A stretch of 64,000 bases of DNA from Roseiarcus sp963726105 (GTDB lineage: Bacteria; Pseudomonadota; Alphaproteobacteria; Rhizobiales; Beijerinckiaceae), in contig CAVSBJ010000023.1 in assembly GCA_963726105.1 (NCBI GenBank), positions 34,034-98,033 on the forward strand, given 5' to 3'. The number at the start of each line of letters is the position of its first letter. Position 1 is the stretch's first letter. Shown piece after piece: positions 24,836 to 33,336 of the stretch. Position numbers and translations under genes: made by a program. A model generated the notes under the pieces. It worked only from the letters and a program-made list of their open reading frames with translations. It had not been told where the DNA came from and made no database searches.

Positions 24836-25735
24836 ATGGCAAAGATCGGTTTCATCGGACTCGGCATCATGGGGCGCCCGATGGCCGGCCACCTCGTGGA
24901 AGGCGGTCATGAGCTCTTCGTTCACACCCGTCGCGCGCCGCCGAACGAGCTGATCGACAAGGGCGCGGTCGCTTGCGTCAACGGCAAGGAGGTCGGGGAG
25001 AAAGCCGAGGTGATCATCACGATGGTTCCCGACACGGCTGACGTGGAGACGGTGCTCTTCGGCGCCGGAGGCGTCGCGGAAGGGCTGTCGAAGGGCAAGA
25101 TCGTCGTGGACATGAGCTCGATCTCGCCAATCGCCACCAAGGCGTTCGCCAAGAAGATTAACGACCTTGGCTGCGAATATCTGGATGCGCCGGTTTCCGG
25201 CGGCGAGGTCGGCGCGAAAGCGGCGAGCCTCACGATCATGGTTGGCGGCCCTGAGGCCGCGTTCGAGAAGGTCAAGCCGATCTTCGCGCTCATGGGCAAG
25301 AACATCACGCTTGTGGGCGGCAATGGCGACGGACAGACGACCAAGGTCGCGAACCAGATCATCGTCGCCCTGACCATCGAGGCCGTCGGTGAGGCGCTCG
25401 TCTTCGCGTCCAAGGCCGGCGCCGATCCGGCCCGCGTCCGCCAGGCGCTGATGGGCGGATTTGCGGCATCTCGCATTCTCGAGGTGCACGGCGAACGCAT
25501 GATCAAGCGCAATTTTGAGCCGGGCTTCCGCATTGCTCTGCACCAGAAGGACCTAAATCTTGCGCTCCAGGGCGCGCGCTCGCTTGGCGTCAGCCTCCCG
25601 AATACAGCTTCTTGTCAGGAGCTGTTCAACGCCGCCACGGCCGCGGGCGGCGCGGGGTGGGATCATTCAGGCATGACGCGCGTGCTCGAGGGGCTCGCCC
25701 GTCACGAGATTGGCCAGGACAAGACGCCGGCCTGA
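24836..25735 (+). CDS. garR: Tartronate semialdehyde reductase (2-hydroxy-3-oxopropionate reductase)
   Basis: A 299-residue beta-hydroxyacid dehydrogenase. The NAD(P)-binding loop is FIGLGIMGRPMAGHL (near residues 6-20), the substrate-binding DAPVSGGEVGAKAASLTIM motif lies near residue 118, and the catalytic Lys is in GDGQTTKVANQI. The enzyme reduces tartronate semialdehyde to D-glycerate. The family includes close relatives such as 3-hydroxyisobutyrate dehydrogenase. I favour GarR because glycerate 2-kinase and glycolate oxidase genes follow. The ATG at 24836 gives the standard N-terminus MAKIGFIG. Confidence 0.88.
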   Translation: MAKIGFIGLGIMGRPMAGHLVEGGHELFVHTRRAPPNELIDKGAVACVNGKEVGEKAEVIITMVPDTADVETVLFGAGGVAEGLSKGKIVVDMSSISPIATKAFAKKINDLGCEYLDAPVSGGEVGAKAASLTIMVGGPEAAFEKVKPIFALMGKNITLVGGNGDGQTTKVANQIIVALTIEAVGEALVFASKAGADPARVRQALMGGFAASRILEVHGERMIKRNFEPGFRIALHQKDLNLALQGARSLGVSLPNTASCQELFNAATAAGGAGWDHSGMTRVLEGLARHEIGQDKTPA

Positions 25736-25768
25736 GGCGCTCCAAAAAAGCCGAGGGGATCCAGGCCG

Positions 25769-27052
25769 ATGAGTGAGCGCCAATTGCTGCGAGACATGTT
25801 CGAGGCCGCGATTGCGGCGGCCTCGCCTGACAAGGCTGTGCCCGCAAATCTCCCCGAGCCGCCCGCGGGACGGACGATCGTCGTTGGCGCAGGCAAGGCC
25901 GCGGCTTCGATGGCCCGCGCGGTCGAGGCGCATTGGCCGGTTGACAAACCTCTCTCAGGCCTCGTCGTCACGCGCTACGGCCACGGCGTCGGCCATATGA
26001 AGCGGATCGAGGTGGTCGAGGCCGCCCATCCCATTCCCGACGCGGCCGGGCAAAACGCGGCGCAGAGGATCCTGGATCTCGTCAAGGGCCTCGGCCCCGA
26101 CGATCTGGCGCTCTGCCTGATATCGGGCGGCGGCTCTGCATTGCTTTCGTTGCCGGCGCCCGGAATTACTTTGGACGACAAGCAGGCCTTGAACAAAGCG
26201 CTGCTGAGAAGCGGCGCCAACATCAATGAGATCAATTGCGTCCGCAAGCATCTGTCGGCGATCAAGGGCGGACGTCTGGCGCGCGCGGCCGCGCCGGCCA
26301 GGATTATTTCCCTGATCATTTCCGACGTGCCGGGCGACGACCCGTCGGTGATCGCCTCCGGTCCCACGACGCCCGACACGACGACGCTCGCCGACGCCAA
26401 GGCCGTGTTGCTACGCTATGGCATCGTCGCGCCTCCCGCGGTACAGGCGCTGCTCGACGACGGCAAGTCGGAGACCCCCAAGCCCGGCGATGCGGCCTTT
26501 GCCCGCAGCGAAACGCACATCATCGCCGCTCCGCAGGGTTCGCTCATGGCCGCGGCGGTGGTGGCGACCCGGGCCGGATATCGTCCGGTCATCCTGGGCG
26601 ACGCGCTCGAAGGCGAGGCGAAGGAAGTCGGGAAAGTGATGGCCGGAATCGCGCGGCAGGTCGCTGTTCATGGCCAACCGGCCCCCTCTCCATGCGTCCT
26701 CATCTCCGGCGGAGAGACGACAGTGACGGTCGGGGGAGCGGGCAGGGGAGGAAGGAATGTCGAATTTCTGCTGTCTCTAGCCGTCGAACTCGACGGCCGG
26801 CGTCGAATCTTCGCGATAGCAGGCGACACAGACGGCACGGATGGGGCCGAGGAGGTCGCAGGCGCGATCGTGACTCCCGACAGCCTCGAACGAGCGAGAG
26901 GTCTCGACCTCAACGCCAGAGCCTCGCTCGCCGCCAATGATGCGCACAATTTCTTCCGCGCGCTCGGCGATCAGATTATCACTGGGCCGACGTTGACCAA
27001 TGTCAACGACTTCCGCGCCGTGCTCATCAACGCCGAATTACCACTTGCTTAG
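25769..27052 (+). CDS. gckA: Glycerate 2-kinase (MOFRL family)
   Basis: A 427-residue glycerate 2-kinase of the GckA/TtuD type. Characteristic segments are IVVGAGKAAASMARA, LCLISGGGSALLSLPAPGI, VRKHLSAIKGGRLA and LIISDVPGDDPSVIASGPTTPD. The C-terminal MOFRL domain has VLISGGETTVTV, GGRNVEFLLSLA and AIAGDTDGTDGAEEVAGAIV. It phosphorylates D-glycerate to 2-phosphoglycerate. The same family was formerly called hydroxypyruvate reductase (TtuD). It starts 33 bases after garR and precedes glcD, completing the lower end of the glycerate branch of glycolate assimilation. Confidence 0.92.
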   Translation: MSERQLLRDMFEAAIAAASPDKAVPANLPEPPAGRTIVVGAGKAAASMARAVEAHWPVDKPLSGLVVTRYGHGVGHMKRIEVVEAAHPIPDAAGQNAAQRILDLVKGLGPDDLALCLISGGGSALLSLPAPGITLDDKQALNKALLRSGANINEINCVRKHLSAIKGGRLARAAAPARIISLIISDVPGDDPSVIASGPTTPDTTTLADAKAVLLRYGIVAPPAVQALLDDGKSETPKPGDAAFARSETHIIAAPQGSLMAAAVVATRAGYRPVILGDALEGEAKEVGKVMAGIARQVAVHGQPAPSPCVLISGGETTVTVGGAGRGGRNVEFLLSLAVELDGRRRIFAIAGDTDGTDGAEEVAGAIVTPDSLERARGLDLNARASLAANDAHNFFRALGDQIITGPTLTNVNDFRAVLINAELPLA

Positions 27053-27106
27053 CCGCTGCGCGGCAGTATTTGTCCTTCTGATAATGTTTGCCGCCGGAGA
27101 CGCGCC

Positions 27107-28597
27107 ATGATCGCCATGCCCGAACCCGATCGCGCCGTCCTAGGCCGCCGCGCCGAGATCGTCCAAGCGCTTCGGCGCCTCGTCCCGGGCGAGGGCGTCA
27201 TCGACCATGAGAAGGAACTGCGCGCCTTCGAAAGCGACGGGCTTACCGCCTATCGACAGCCGCCGATGGTCGCCGTGCTTCCGGAGACCACGGCGCAGGT
27301 CGTCGACGTCTTGCGTTATTGCGCGGCGAACAAGGTCAAGGTCGTCCCGCGCGGCGCCGGAACGTCGCTCTCGGGCGGCGCTTTGCCGCTCGCCGACGGC
27401 GTTCTTCTCGGCATGGGCAAGTTCAACAAGATCCTCGAGATCGATGTGGCCAACCGCTGCGTGATCGCTCAGCCGGGCGTGACCAATCTCGGCATCACCC
27501 ACGCGGTGCAGGGCCTAGGGCTCTATTATGCGCCCGACCCGTCCAGCCAGATCGCCTGCACGATCGGCGGGAATGTCGCCGAGAATTCGGGGGGCGTTCA
27601 CTGCCTCAAATATGGGCTCACCACCAACAACGTCATCGGCATCGAAATGGTGACGATCGACGGCGAGATCGTGCGCCTCGGCGGCAAGCATTTCGATGCC
27701 GCGGGCTACGACCTCCTCGGCGTCATGGTCGGCTCCGAAGGCATGCTCGGCGTCGTCACCGAAGTAACCGTCCGGATCTTGCCGAAACCTCCGGGCGCGC
27801 GCGCTCTTCTGATAGGCTTCTCGACGGTAGAGGGCGCAGGCGATTGCGTCGCCGATGTGATCGGCGGCGGCATCATTCCCGGTGGAATGGAAATCATGGA
27901 TCGGCCGGCGGTCGCTGCGGCCGAAGCCTTCGTTCACGCCGGCTACCCGCTCGATTGTGAGGCATTGCTGATTGTCGAGCTCGATGGCTGCGAGGCCGAA
28001 GTCGATCATCTGACGGCGGAAGTCGAGACGATCGCCGAGCGTCACGGAGCGACGAGCTGTCGAACGAGCCAGTCCGAGGGCGAGCGCCTGTTGTTCTGGG
28101 CCGGACGGAAGGCGGCTTTCCCGGCGGTAGGCCGAATATCGCCGGACTACTACTGCATGGACGGAACGATCCCGCGCAGAGAGATCGGCCGCGTTCTTCA
28201 GCAGATGAAACAGATGGAGGCGCGCTTCGGGTTGCGCGTCGCCAATGTCTTCCACGCCGGCGACGGCAACCTTCATCCGCTGATCCTTTACGACGCCAAC
28301 AAGCCGGGCGAACTCGACCGGGCGGAGGCGTTTGGCTCGGAAATCCTCAGGCTCTGCGTTCACGTTGGCGGCGTTCTGACAGGCGAGCATGGGGTCGGCA
28401 TCGAGAAGCGCGATCTCATGGACACGATGTTCAACGAGATCGACCTCAATCAGCAGATGCGGCTGAAATGCGCCTTCGATTCGGACAGCCTGCTCAATCC
28501 GGGCAAGGTGTTTCCCCAGCTCTGCCGTTGCGCTGAACTCGGCCGCATGCATGTGCATGCGGGCAAGGTCGCGTTTCCTGACCTGCCGCGCTTCTGA
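27107..28597 (+). CDS. glcD: Glycolate oxidase subunit GlcD
   Basis: A 496-residue FAD-linked oxidase subunit. The FAD-binding 4 domain includes VVPRGAGTSLSGGALPLADGVLLGM and IGGNVAENSGGVHCLKYGLTTNNVIG. The C-terminal domain has VFHAGDGNLHPLI and the ending TGEHGVGIEKRDLM, typical of GlcD. It oxidises glycolate to glyoxylate with electrons passed on by the GlcF iron-sulphur subunit. The ATG at 27107 is used; a second ATG three codons in is possible. It is 11 bases upstream of glcE. Confidence 0.96.
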   Translation: MIAMPEPDRAVLGRRAEIVQALRRLVPGEGVIDHEKELRAFESDGLTAYRQPPMVAVLPETTAQVVDVLRYCAANKVKVVPRGAGTSLSGGALPLADGVLLGMGKFNKILEIDVANRCVIAQPGVTNLGITHAVQGLGLYYAPDPSSQIACTIGGNVAENSGGVHCLKYGLTTNNVIGIEMVTIDGEIVRLGGKHFDAAGYDLLGVMVGSEGMLGVVTEVTVRILPKPPGARALLIGFSTVEGAGDCVADVIGGGIIPGGMEIMDRPAVAAAEAFVHAGYPLDCEALLIVELDGCEAEVDHLTAEVETIAERHGATSCRTSQSEGERLLFWAGRKAAFPAVGRISPDYYCMDGTIPRREIGRVLQQMKQMEARFGLRVANVFHAGDGNLHPLILYDANKPGELDRAEAFGSEILRLCVHVGGVLTGEHGVGIEKRDLMDTMFNEIDLNQQMRLKCAFDSDSLLNPGKVFPQLCRCAELGRMHVHAGKVAFPDLPRF

Positions 28598-28608
28598 GGG
28601 CGGCGACA

Positions 28609-29829
28609 GTGTCGGTGCTGGAACCGTCAGACGCCAAGCAGATCGCGGAAATGATTTCCTGGGTCGTCGCGGAGGGCGATACGCTCGAAATCGTCGCAGG
28701 CGGCACCAAGCGCGCGCTCGGCCGACCGATGAAGACCGATCACGTCCTCGACGTTTCGCGACTCGCGGGAATCGTCGAGTATGAGGCGGCCGAACTTGTC
28801 TTGACCGCGCAGCCGGGCGAGCCTCTCGCCGCGATCAACGCCGAGCTTTCGAAGAAGCGCCAGATGCTGGCCTTCGAACCGCCCGACTGGCGCGCGTTGC
28901 TCGGCGCTGAGGGGGAGCCGACGCTGGGTGGGGTGATCGCTTGCAGCCTCGCCGGATCGCGGCGCGTACGCGCGGGATCGGCGCGCGACTATATCCTCGG
29001 CTTTTCCGCCGTGAATGGCTTTGGCGAAATCTGGAAGGCCGGCGGCAGGGTTGTCAAGAACGTCACTGGCTACGACATGTGCAAGCTGCAGGCGGGCGCC
29101 TATGGCACGTTGTCGGCGCTGACCGAGGTCACGGTCAAAGTCATGCCGAAACCCGAGACCGCCTGCACCATCGTCCTGCACGGTCTGGCGGACGGTGCCG
29201 CGATCCCCGTGTTGGCGAATGCTTTGAATTCGCCCTTCGAAGTTTCCGGCGCCGCGCATTTGCCAGCCTCCGCGGCGCGCCGTTCGAAGAGCCGCGCGGT
29301 GACGTCAGGGCTCGGCGCAGCGACGGCAATGCGGCTGGAAGGCCCGCGGCCGTCGGTTGCCTATCGCGCCGACGCGCTGGAGGCTCTTGTCGGGCGGGGG
29401 GCGCGTCTCAATGATGCGGAGACGGAGGCCTTCTGGTCCGAGGTCGGCGCCGTTCAGCCCTTTCTCGCACACGGGTCGCGCATCGTTTGGCGGCTCTGTC
29501 CGACGCCGAGCCAGGCGCCGTCCGTGGCCTATTCGATTCTGTCGGGGCTGCAATCGGCGGAATTTTATTTCGATTGGGGTGGAGGCCTGATCTGGTTGAG
29601 CCTTGATTCCGAAGAAGCCGGGCCGGACGCCGGCGCTGGCATCGTTCGTCCCGTGGTCAAGTCAGCGGGCGGACACGCCACCCTGGTTGTGGCGCCGGAA
29701 GCCGTTCGCGCCTCGGTGCCGGTGTTCGAACCTTTGAGCGCGGGCCTCTCTCAGCTCACCGCGCGCGTGAAAAGCGGGTTTGACCCCCGCGGTGTCCTCA
29801 ATCCCGGACGCATGCAGGAAGGGCACTGA
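28609..29829 (+). CDS. glcE: Glycolate oxidase subunit GlcE
   Basis: A 406-residue second FAD-binding subunit. The N-terminal SDAKQIAEMISWVVAEGDTLEIVAGGTKRALGRP and the ACSLAGSRRVRAGSARDYILGFSAVNG motif are characteristic. KNVTGYDMCKLQAGAYGTLSALTEVTVKVMPKPE follows. GlcE is needed for activity together with GlcD and GlcF. The GTG start at 28609 agrees with the family N-terminus. Its stop overlaps the glcF ATG by one base, so the subunits are probably made together. Confidence 0.94.
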   Translation: MSVLEPSDAKQIAEMISWVVAEGDTLEIVAGGTKRALGRPMKTDHVLDVSRLAGIVEYEAAELVLTAQPGEPLAAINAELSKKRQMLAFEPPDWRALLGAEGEPTLGGVIACSLAGSRRVRAGSARDYILGFSAVNGFGEIWKAGGRVVKNVTGYDMCKLQAGAYGTLSALTEVTVKVMPKPETACTIVLHGLADGAAIPVLANALNSPFEVSGAAHLPASAARRSKSRAVTSGLGAATAMRLEGPRPSVAYRADALEALVGRGARLNDAETEAFWSEVGAVQPFLAHGSRIVWRLCPTPSQAPSVAYSILSGLQSAEFYFDWGGGLIWLSLDSEEAGPDAGAGIVRPVVKSAGGHATLVVAPEAVRASVPVFEPLSAGLSQLTARVKSGFDPRGVLNPGRMQEGH

Positions 29830-31112
29830 TGCAGACGAATTTCACCGCCGCTCAACTCGCCGAACCGGACACCAACGCCTCCGAAAAAATCTTGCGCGCC
29901 TGCGTGCATTGCGGGTTCTGCACCGCGACCTGCCCGACCTATGTCCTTCTCGGCGACGAGCTCGACAGCCCGAGGGGGCGCATCTACCTGATCAAGGACA
30001 TGCTGGAGAATGACCGCCCGGCCACGCCCGAGGTGGTCAAGCATATCGACCGCTGCCTCTCGTGCCTCTCCTGCATGACGACCTGCCCGTCGGGCGTGAA
30101 CTACATGCACCTCGTCGACCACGGCCGGCGCCATATCGAGAAGACATACAAGCGGCCATGGTTCGACAGGCTGTTGCGGCGCGCCTTCGGGGTCGTCCTG
30201 CCGAGCCCAGATCTGTTTCGCGCATCAATGTGGCTGGCGCGCATGGGCGCACCTTTCGCTGGGCTTCTGCCCGCGCGGCTGAAAGCCGCGCTTGCACTCG
30301 TTCCCTCGAGGCTGCCGAGCGCTTCACCTGTTGACCGGCCGCAGATGTTCAAGAGCGAGGGCCAGCGGACCCGCCGCGTTGCGCTGTTGAATGGGTGCGC
30401 CCAACAGGTTCTCGCGCCGCAGATCAACGAGGCGACGATCCGGCTTTTGACCCGCCATGGCTGCGAAGTCGTCGTCGCCGAGGGCGCAGGATGCTGCGGA
30501 GCGCTCACCCATCATCTGGGACAGGACGGGCACCAATATGCACGCGCCAATATCCTGGCTTGGACCAAGGAGATCGCCAGTGGCGGACTCGAGGCGATTG
30601 TCGTCAACGCGTCAGGATGCGGAACCACGGTCAAGGACTATGGCTTCATGTTCCGCAACGATCCGGAACTCGCGGAGCCCGCACGGATCGTGTCCGCGCT
30701 GACGCGAGACATCACCGAGCTTATGAGCGAGATCGGGCTCCAGGCGCATGTCAATCCGACGGGGCAGCGCGTCGCCTATCATAGCGCCTGCTCGCTGCAG
30801 CACGGGCAGCAAGTGCGCGATCAGCCAAAGCGGTTGTTGAAGGAAGCGGGATTCGTTGTGCTTGACCCGCCTGAGGGACACTTGTGCTGCGGCTCGGCAG
30901 GCACCTACAATCTGCTGCAGCCGGAGATCGCTCGCAGGCTGCGTGATCGTAAGGTCGCGAACATCGGTGCGACCGGGCCTGATCTCATCGCTGCAGGCAA
31001 CATCGGCTGCCTCACTCAGATCGCAAGCGGAACCAACGTTCCCGTCGTCCACACGGTCGAGCTGCTCGATTGGGCGACGGGGGGACCGCGGCCCAAGGCG
31101 AGCCTCCCGTAG
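29829..31112 (+). CDS. glcF: Glycolate oxidase iron-sulphur subunit GlcF
   Basis: A 427-residue iron-sulphur subunit. Two 4Fe-4S clusters are shown by CVHCGFCTATCPTY near residue 24 and CLSCLSCMTTCPSG near residue 77. The C-terminal half carries two CCG-type motifs: EGAGCCGALTHHLGQ and HLCCGSAGTYNLLQP. It transfers electrons from GlcD/GlcE to the respiratory chain. The coupled glcD-E-F order is the classical one. The glyoxylate carboligase gene that would link this set to garR and gckA is not in the window. Confidence 0.96.
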   Translation: MQTNFTAAQLAEPDTNASEKILRACVHCGFCTATCPTYVLLGDELDSPRGRIYLIKDMLENDRPATPEVVKHIDRCLSCLSCMTTCPSGVNYMHLVDHGRRHIEKTYKRPWFDRLLRRAFGVVLPSPDLFRASMWLARMGAPFAGLLPARLKAALALVPSRLPSASPVDRPQMFKSEGQRTRRVALLNGCAQQVLAPQINEATIRLLTRHGCEVVVAEGAGCCGALTHHLGQDGHQYARANILAWTKEIASGGLEAIVVNASGCGTTVKDYGFMFRNDPELAEPARIVSALTRDITELMSEIGLQAHVNPTGQRVAYHSACSLQHGQQVRDQPKRLLKEAGFVVLDPPEGHLCCGSAGTYNLLQPEIARRLRDRKVANIGATGPDLIAAGNIGCLTQIASGTNVPVVHTVELLDWATGGPRPKASLP

Positions 31113-31121
31113 GGCCCGGTC

Positions 31122-31904
31122 TCACCTGTCGCGCAACAGCATCTCGGTTAGCGCATCCGGCGCTAGGATCATGGCGTCGTGCCCAGTCGCGAGCTCCAAA
31201 TAGGTCCAGTCGGGCTGCGCCTTCACCCATTGCCGCGCCTGCGCGACCGCCTGATAAGTCGGGTTCGTGCAGGCGATGTAGGTGGTTGGAAGGCCGGCTC
31301 CGAGAGGACGCTTCAGCTCGAGCGTATCTTCATAGCTCTTGATCGGATGAGGCTTGAGCCGGCTCGCGACCCACACAGCGTCGCTCGCGTTATTGATGCC
31401 GAAGACGCTCGGCAGCGGGGGCAGCATTGCAAGGGTCTCGCCAAGAACGCTAGGCGTCAGGATCGCCGTCGCCTTGCGCGCCTCGACCATCTCCGGCGGA
31501 AGCTGGCTGAAAGGCGACTGGCCCGATTGCAACAGGAACGAATCGAGGAACACGAGACGGCGGATGCGCTCGGCCCGGGCATCCGCGACGCCGGAGATCA
31601 CGGCGCTGCCAAACGAGTGGCCAACGAGAACTACCTCGCTCAGATCCTCCATCTCGAGAGTCGAGATGACGTCTTCGAAATGGGTGGCGAGCCCGACATT
31701 GGGAGCGATCAGGTGGGCGCGGTCCCCAAGGCCGGTCAACGTCGGCGTGAACACGCGATGACCCGCCGCCCGCAGGCGCTCGGCGACTTGTCCCCAGCAC
31801 CAGCCGCCATGCCACGCGCCATGCACCAGCACATAGGGCGGACCCGTTTCACCCTGCGCGGGACGAGGCGCGGAACGCGCGGAAGCAGCGTCGACCGGAC
31901 TCAT
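31122..31904 (-). CDS. Alpha/beta hydrolase (EstP/salicylate-esterase-like)
   Basis: A 260-residue alpha/beta hydrolase. The oxyanion segment is VLVHGAWHGGWCW. The nucleophile elbow is GHSFGS (Ser in VVLVGHSFGSAVI). An Asp in RLVFLDSFLL and a His near the C-terminus (ELATGHDAM) complete a plausible triad. The LVHGAWHGGWCW/GHSFGG pattern is shared with plant methyl-esterase-like and bacterial pyrethroid-hydrolase-like enzymes, so an ester is the likely substrate. I chose the ATG at 31904; the preceding 29 codons are Arg-rich and unlike the family. Confidence 0.83.
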   Translation of the reverse strand: MSPVDAASARSAPRPAQGETGPPYVLVHGAWHGGWCWGQVAERLRAAGHRVFTPTLTGLGDRAHLIAPNVGLATHFEDVISTLEMEDLSEVVLVGHSFGSAVISGVADARAERIRRLVFLDSFLLQSGQSPFSQLPPEMVEARKATAILTPSVLGETLAMLPPLPSVFGINNASDAVWVASRLKPHPIKSYEDTLELKRPLGAGLPTTYIACTNPTYQAVAQARQWVKAQPDWTYLELATGHDAMILAPDALTEMLLRDR

Positions 31905-32048
31905 CGCATAACGCCCTTCCCTCGCTCCTCGACCGAGTTGCCCTCGCGACCGCCATCGACCTCGAAGCTGGCAACGGGGTCCATCTAGCACACTTGCGAG
32001 CGATCATCGTTTCAACAAACACGTCAGGGTGCTGAGGCCCTTTCACAA

Positions 32049-32068
32049 AGCGATACTTTAGCATCGCT
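32049..32068 (-). terminator. Weak terminator-like hairpin after the prolyl-hydroxylase gene
   Basis: AGCGAT and ATCGCT form a 6-bp stem with an 8-base loop just past the stop of the leftward P4H-fusion gene. On the - strand the stem is followed by TTTGTG, a very short T-run, so it is a weak terminator at best. Confidence 0.3.
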
Positions 32069-32086
32069 GGCGATTCCTCTTTCGCC

Positions 32087-33169
32087 CTATGCGCTCGTCA
32101 GTTGCGGCTGGCGTTGCGCCTCCTGCACGGCTCGCAAATTCGCCTGCCTCACCCGCTCCGCCTCCTCGTCGAACAGGAAGGTCAGGAACACATAGCGGCG
32201 CCCGCGGGTCACGCGCGATACTTCATGGAGAATCGAAGCGGAGAACACGACCGCGGTTCCGGGCGGGGCCTTGAAGCTTTGCGCGCTGTACTCGGGAAAC
32301 GAAATCTCGCCGCCGTCAAAGTCTGCGTTGAGATTGATCGAGACGGCGAACCGGCGATGCGCGATGGCGATCCCGGTGTCGTCACGATGGGGACCGAAAT
32401 GCCCGCCGGTCTCCGCATCGTAGCGCGCAACGAGGTCGCGCTCGATCCGGGTCGGGCGCATCTGAAACGCCTTCCTGATCTCCGGACATATCCTTCGCCC
32501 GATGCGCGCCCGAAGACTGGCGATGAGCGTGGCGTCGGTCAGATGATAATCGCGGCGGCGTTTCCAGCTGTTGTCGAAATTCTCGACTGACCGCCCCCCG
32601 ACGTCTTGCATGAAGCCGCTGTCCTTGCCGCCGGAATGGTCGAAGCAGTCGACCAGATGGGCGCAGAGTTCGGGCTCGAAGACATGCGCCAGAGAGAGAA
32701 TTGGCGCGGGGCGGCAGGGCGCGAAAGCTGGGCTCGGCTGCGGCGATCGACTTAACCCGCCGAGCACCCGATCGGCCTGATCCAAAGCGGCGACATCGAT
32801 GACGCGCAGCATCGGGTCGAGGACGACCCAGGATCGATCGGCTCCGAAAGCGCGCGCCATCTCGCCGCCGTCCCATAGGAACACGATTGAGGGAAATAGG
32901 GCTTCCAGCGCAACCTCCGGCCCCACGCCGGATTCGGCGACGACGGCGAAGAATGCGGCCTTGGCTTCGTCGATCAGGCGCCCTTTGGCCGAGAGCGCCG
33001 AAAGGGCAGCCTCCGCCGCCGGGTCCGCGGCCGATCCTAAGAAGGCGAGCACGATCGTGCGACCGGGAAAAGGATCGAAGGCCAATCGATGGCGGCCTGA
33101 ATTGAGGAGAAAGGCGCTGTCGCCTGGCTGGGCGCCGGGCTTGAGCGCAAAGTCGCGTTGTTCGGACAT
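32087..33169 (-). CDS. Redoxin-like domain fused to 2-oxoglutarate/Fe(II) oxygenase (prolyl-4-hydroxylase type)
   Basis: A 360-residue two-domain protein. Residues 1-135 resemble a peroxiredoxin/thioredoxin-like fold (PGDSAFLLN, RTIVLAFLGSAADP, PSIVFLWDGGEMARAFGA, RSWVVLDPMLRVI), but the peroxidatic Cys is missing at LGSAADP. Residues 155-345 are a P4H-type dioxygenase with the iron ligands His261 and Asp263 in GPHRDDTG and His315 in LHEVSRVTRGRRY, with an Arg ten residues later as the 2-oxoglutarate ligand. It probably hydroxylates a protein or peptide residue; the N-terminal domain would be a binding or regulatory module. Known P4H-redoxin fusions exist in Hyphomicrobiales, but the substrate is unknown. 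Confidence 0.85.
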   Translation of the reverse strand: MSEQRDFALKPGAQPGDSAFLLNSGRHRLAFDPFPGRTIVLAFLGSAADPAAEAALSALSAKGRLIDEAKAAFFAVVAESGVGPEVALEALFPSIVFLWDGGEMARAFGADRSWVVLDPMLRVIDVAALDQADRVLGGLSRSPQPSPAFAPCRPAPILSLAHVFEPELCAHLVDCFDHSGGKDSGFMQDVGGRSVENFDNSWKRRRDYHLTDATLIASLRARIGRRICPEIRKAFQMRPTRIERDLVARYDAETGGHFGPHRDDTGIAIAHRRFAVSINLNADFDGGEISFPEYSAQSFKAPPGTAVVFSASILHEVSRVTRGRRYVFLTFLFDEEAERVRQANLRAVQEAQRQPQLTSA

Positions 33170-33295
33170 CGATTTCCCGTCGATAGGGCCGCCCTCGTCA
33201 CCAGCCGGCGCATCCTGACGCTAGCCGGAAAAACTTAATTCCTCTGGACAATGGGGCCCGCGCCGCCGCCTTTTCCGCTCCCCAATTCGCTGAGG

Positions 33296-33310
33296 TTAAC
33301 GCATCGTTAA
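33296..33310. promoter_or_regulatory. CtrA box 1 (TTAA-N7-TTAA)
   Basis: TTAA-CGCATCG-TTAA is a perfect match to the core of the CtrA consensus. It lies 25 bp upstream of a second box, start to start. CtrA is the master cell-cycle response regulator of alphaproteobacteria and controls ftsQA and ftsZ in Caulobacter. Confidence 0.75.
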
Positions 33311-33320
33311 GTCCTCGGAC

Positions 33321-33336
33321 TTAATGGTGCTTTAAC
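33321..33336. promoter_or_regulatory. CtrA box 2 (TTAA-N7-TTAAC)
   Basis: TTAA-TGGTGCT-TTAAC matches the full CtrA consensus, including the terminal C. The second half lies where a -35 element could be for a rightward promoter. Two perfect boxes so close are very unlikely by chance in this GC-rich sequence. Confidence 0.8.
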
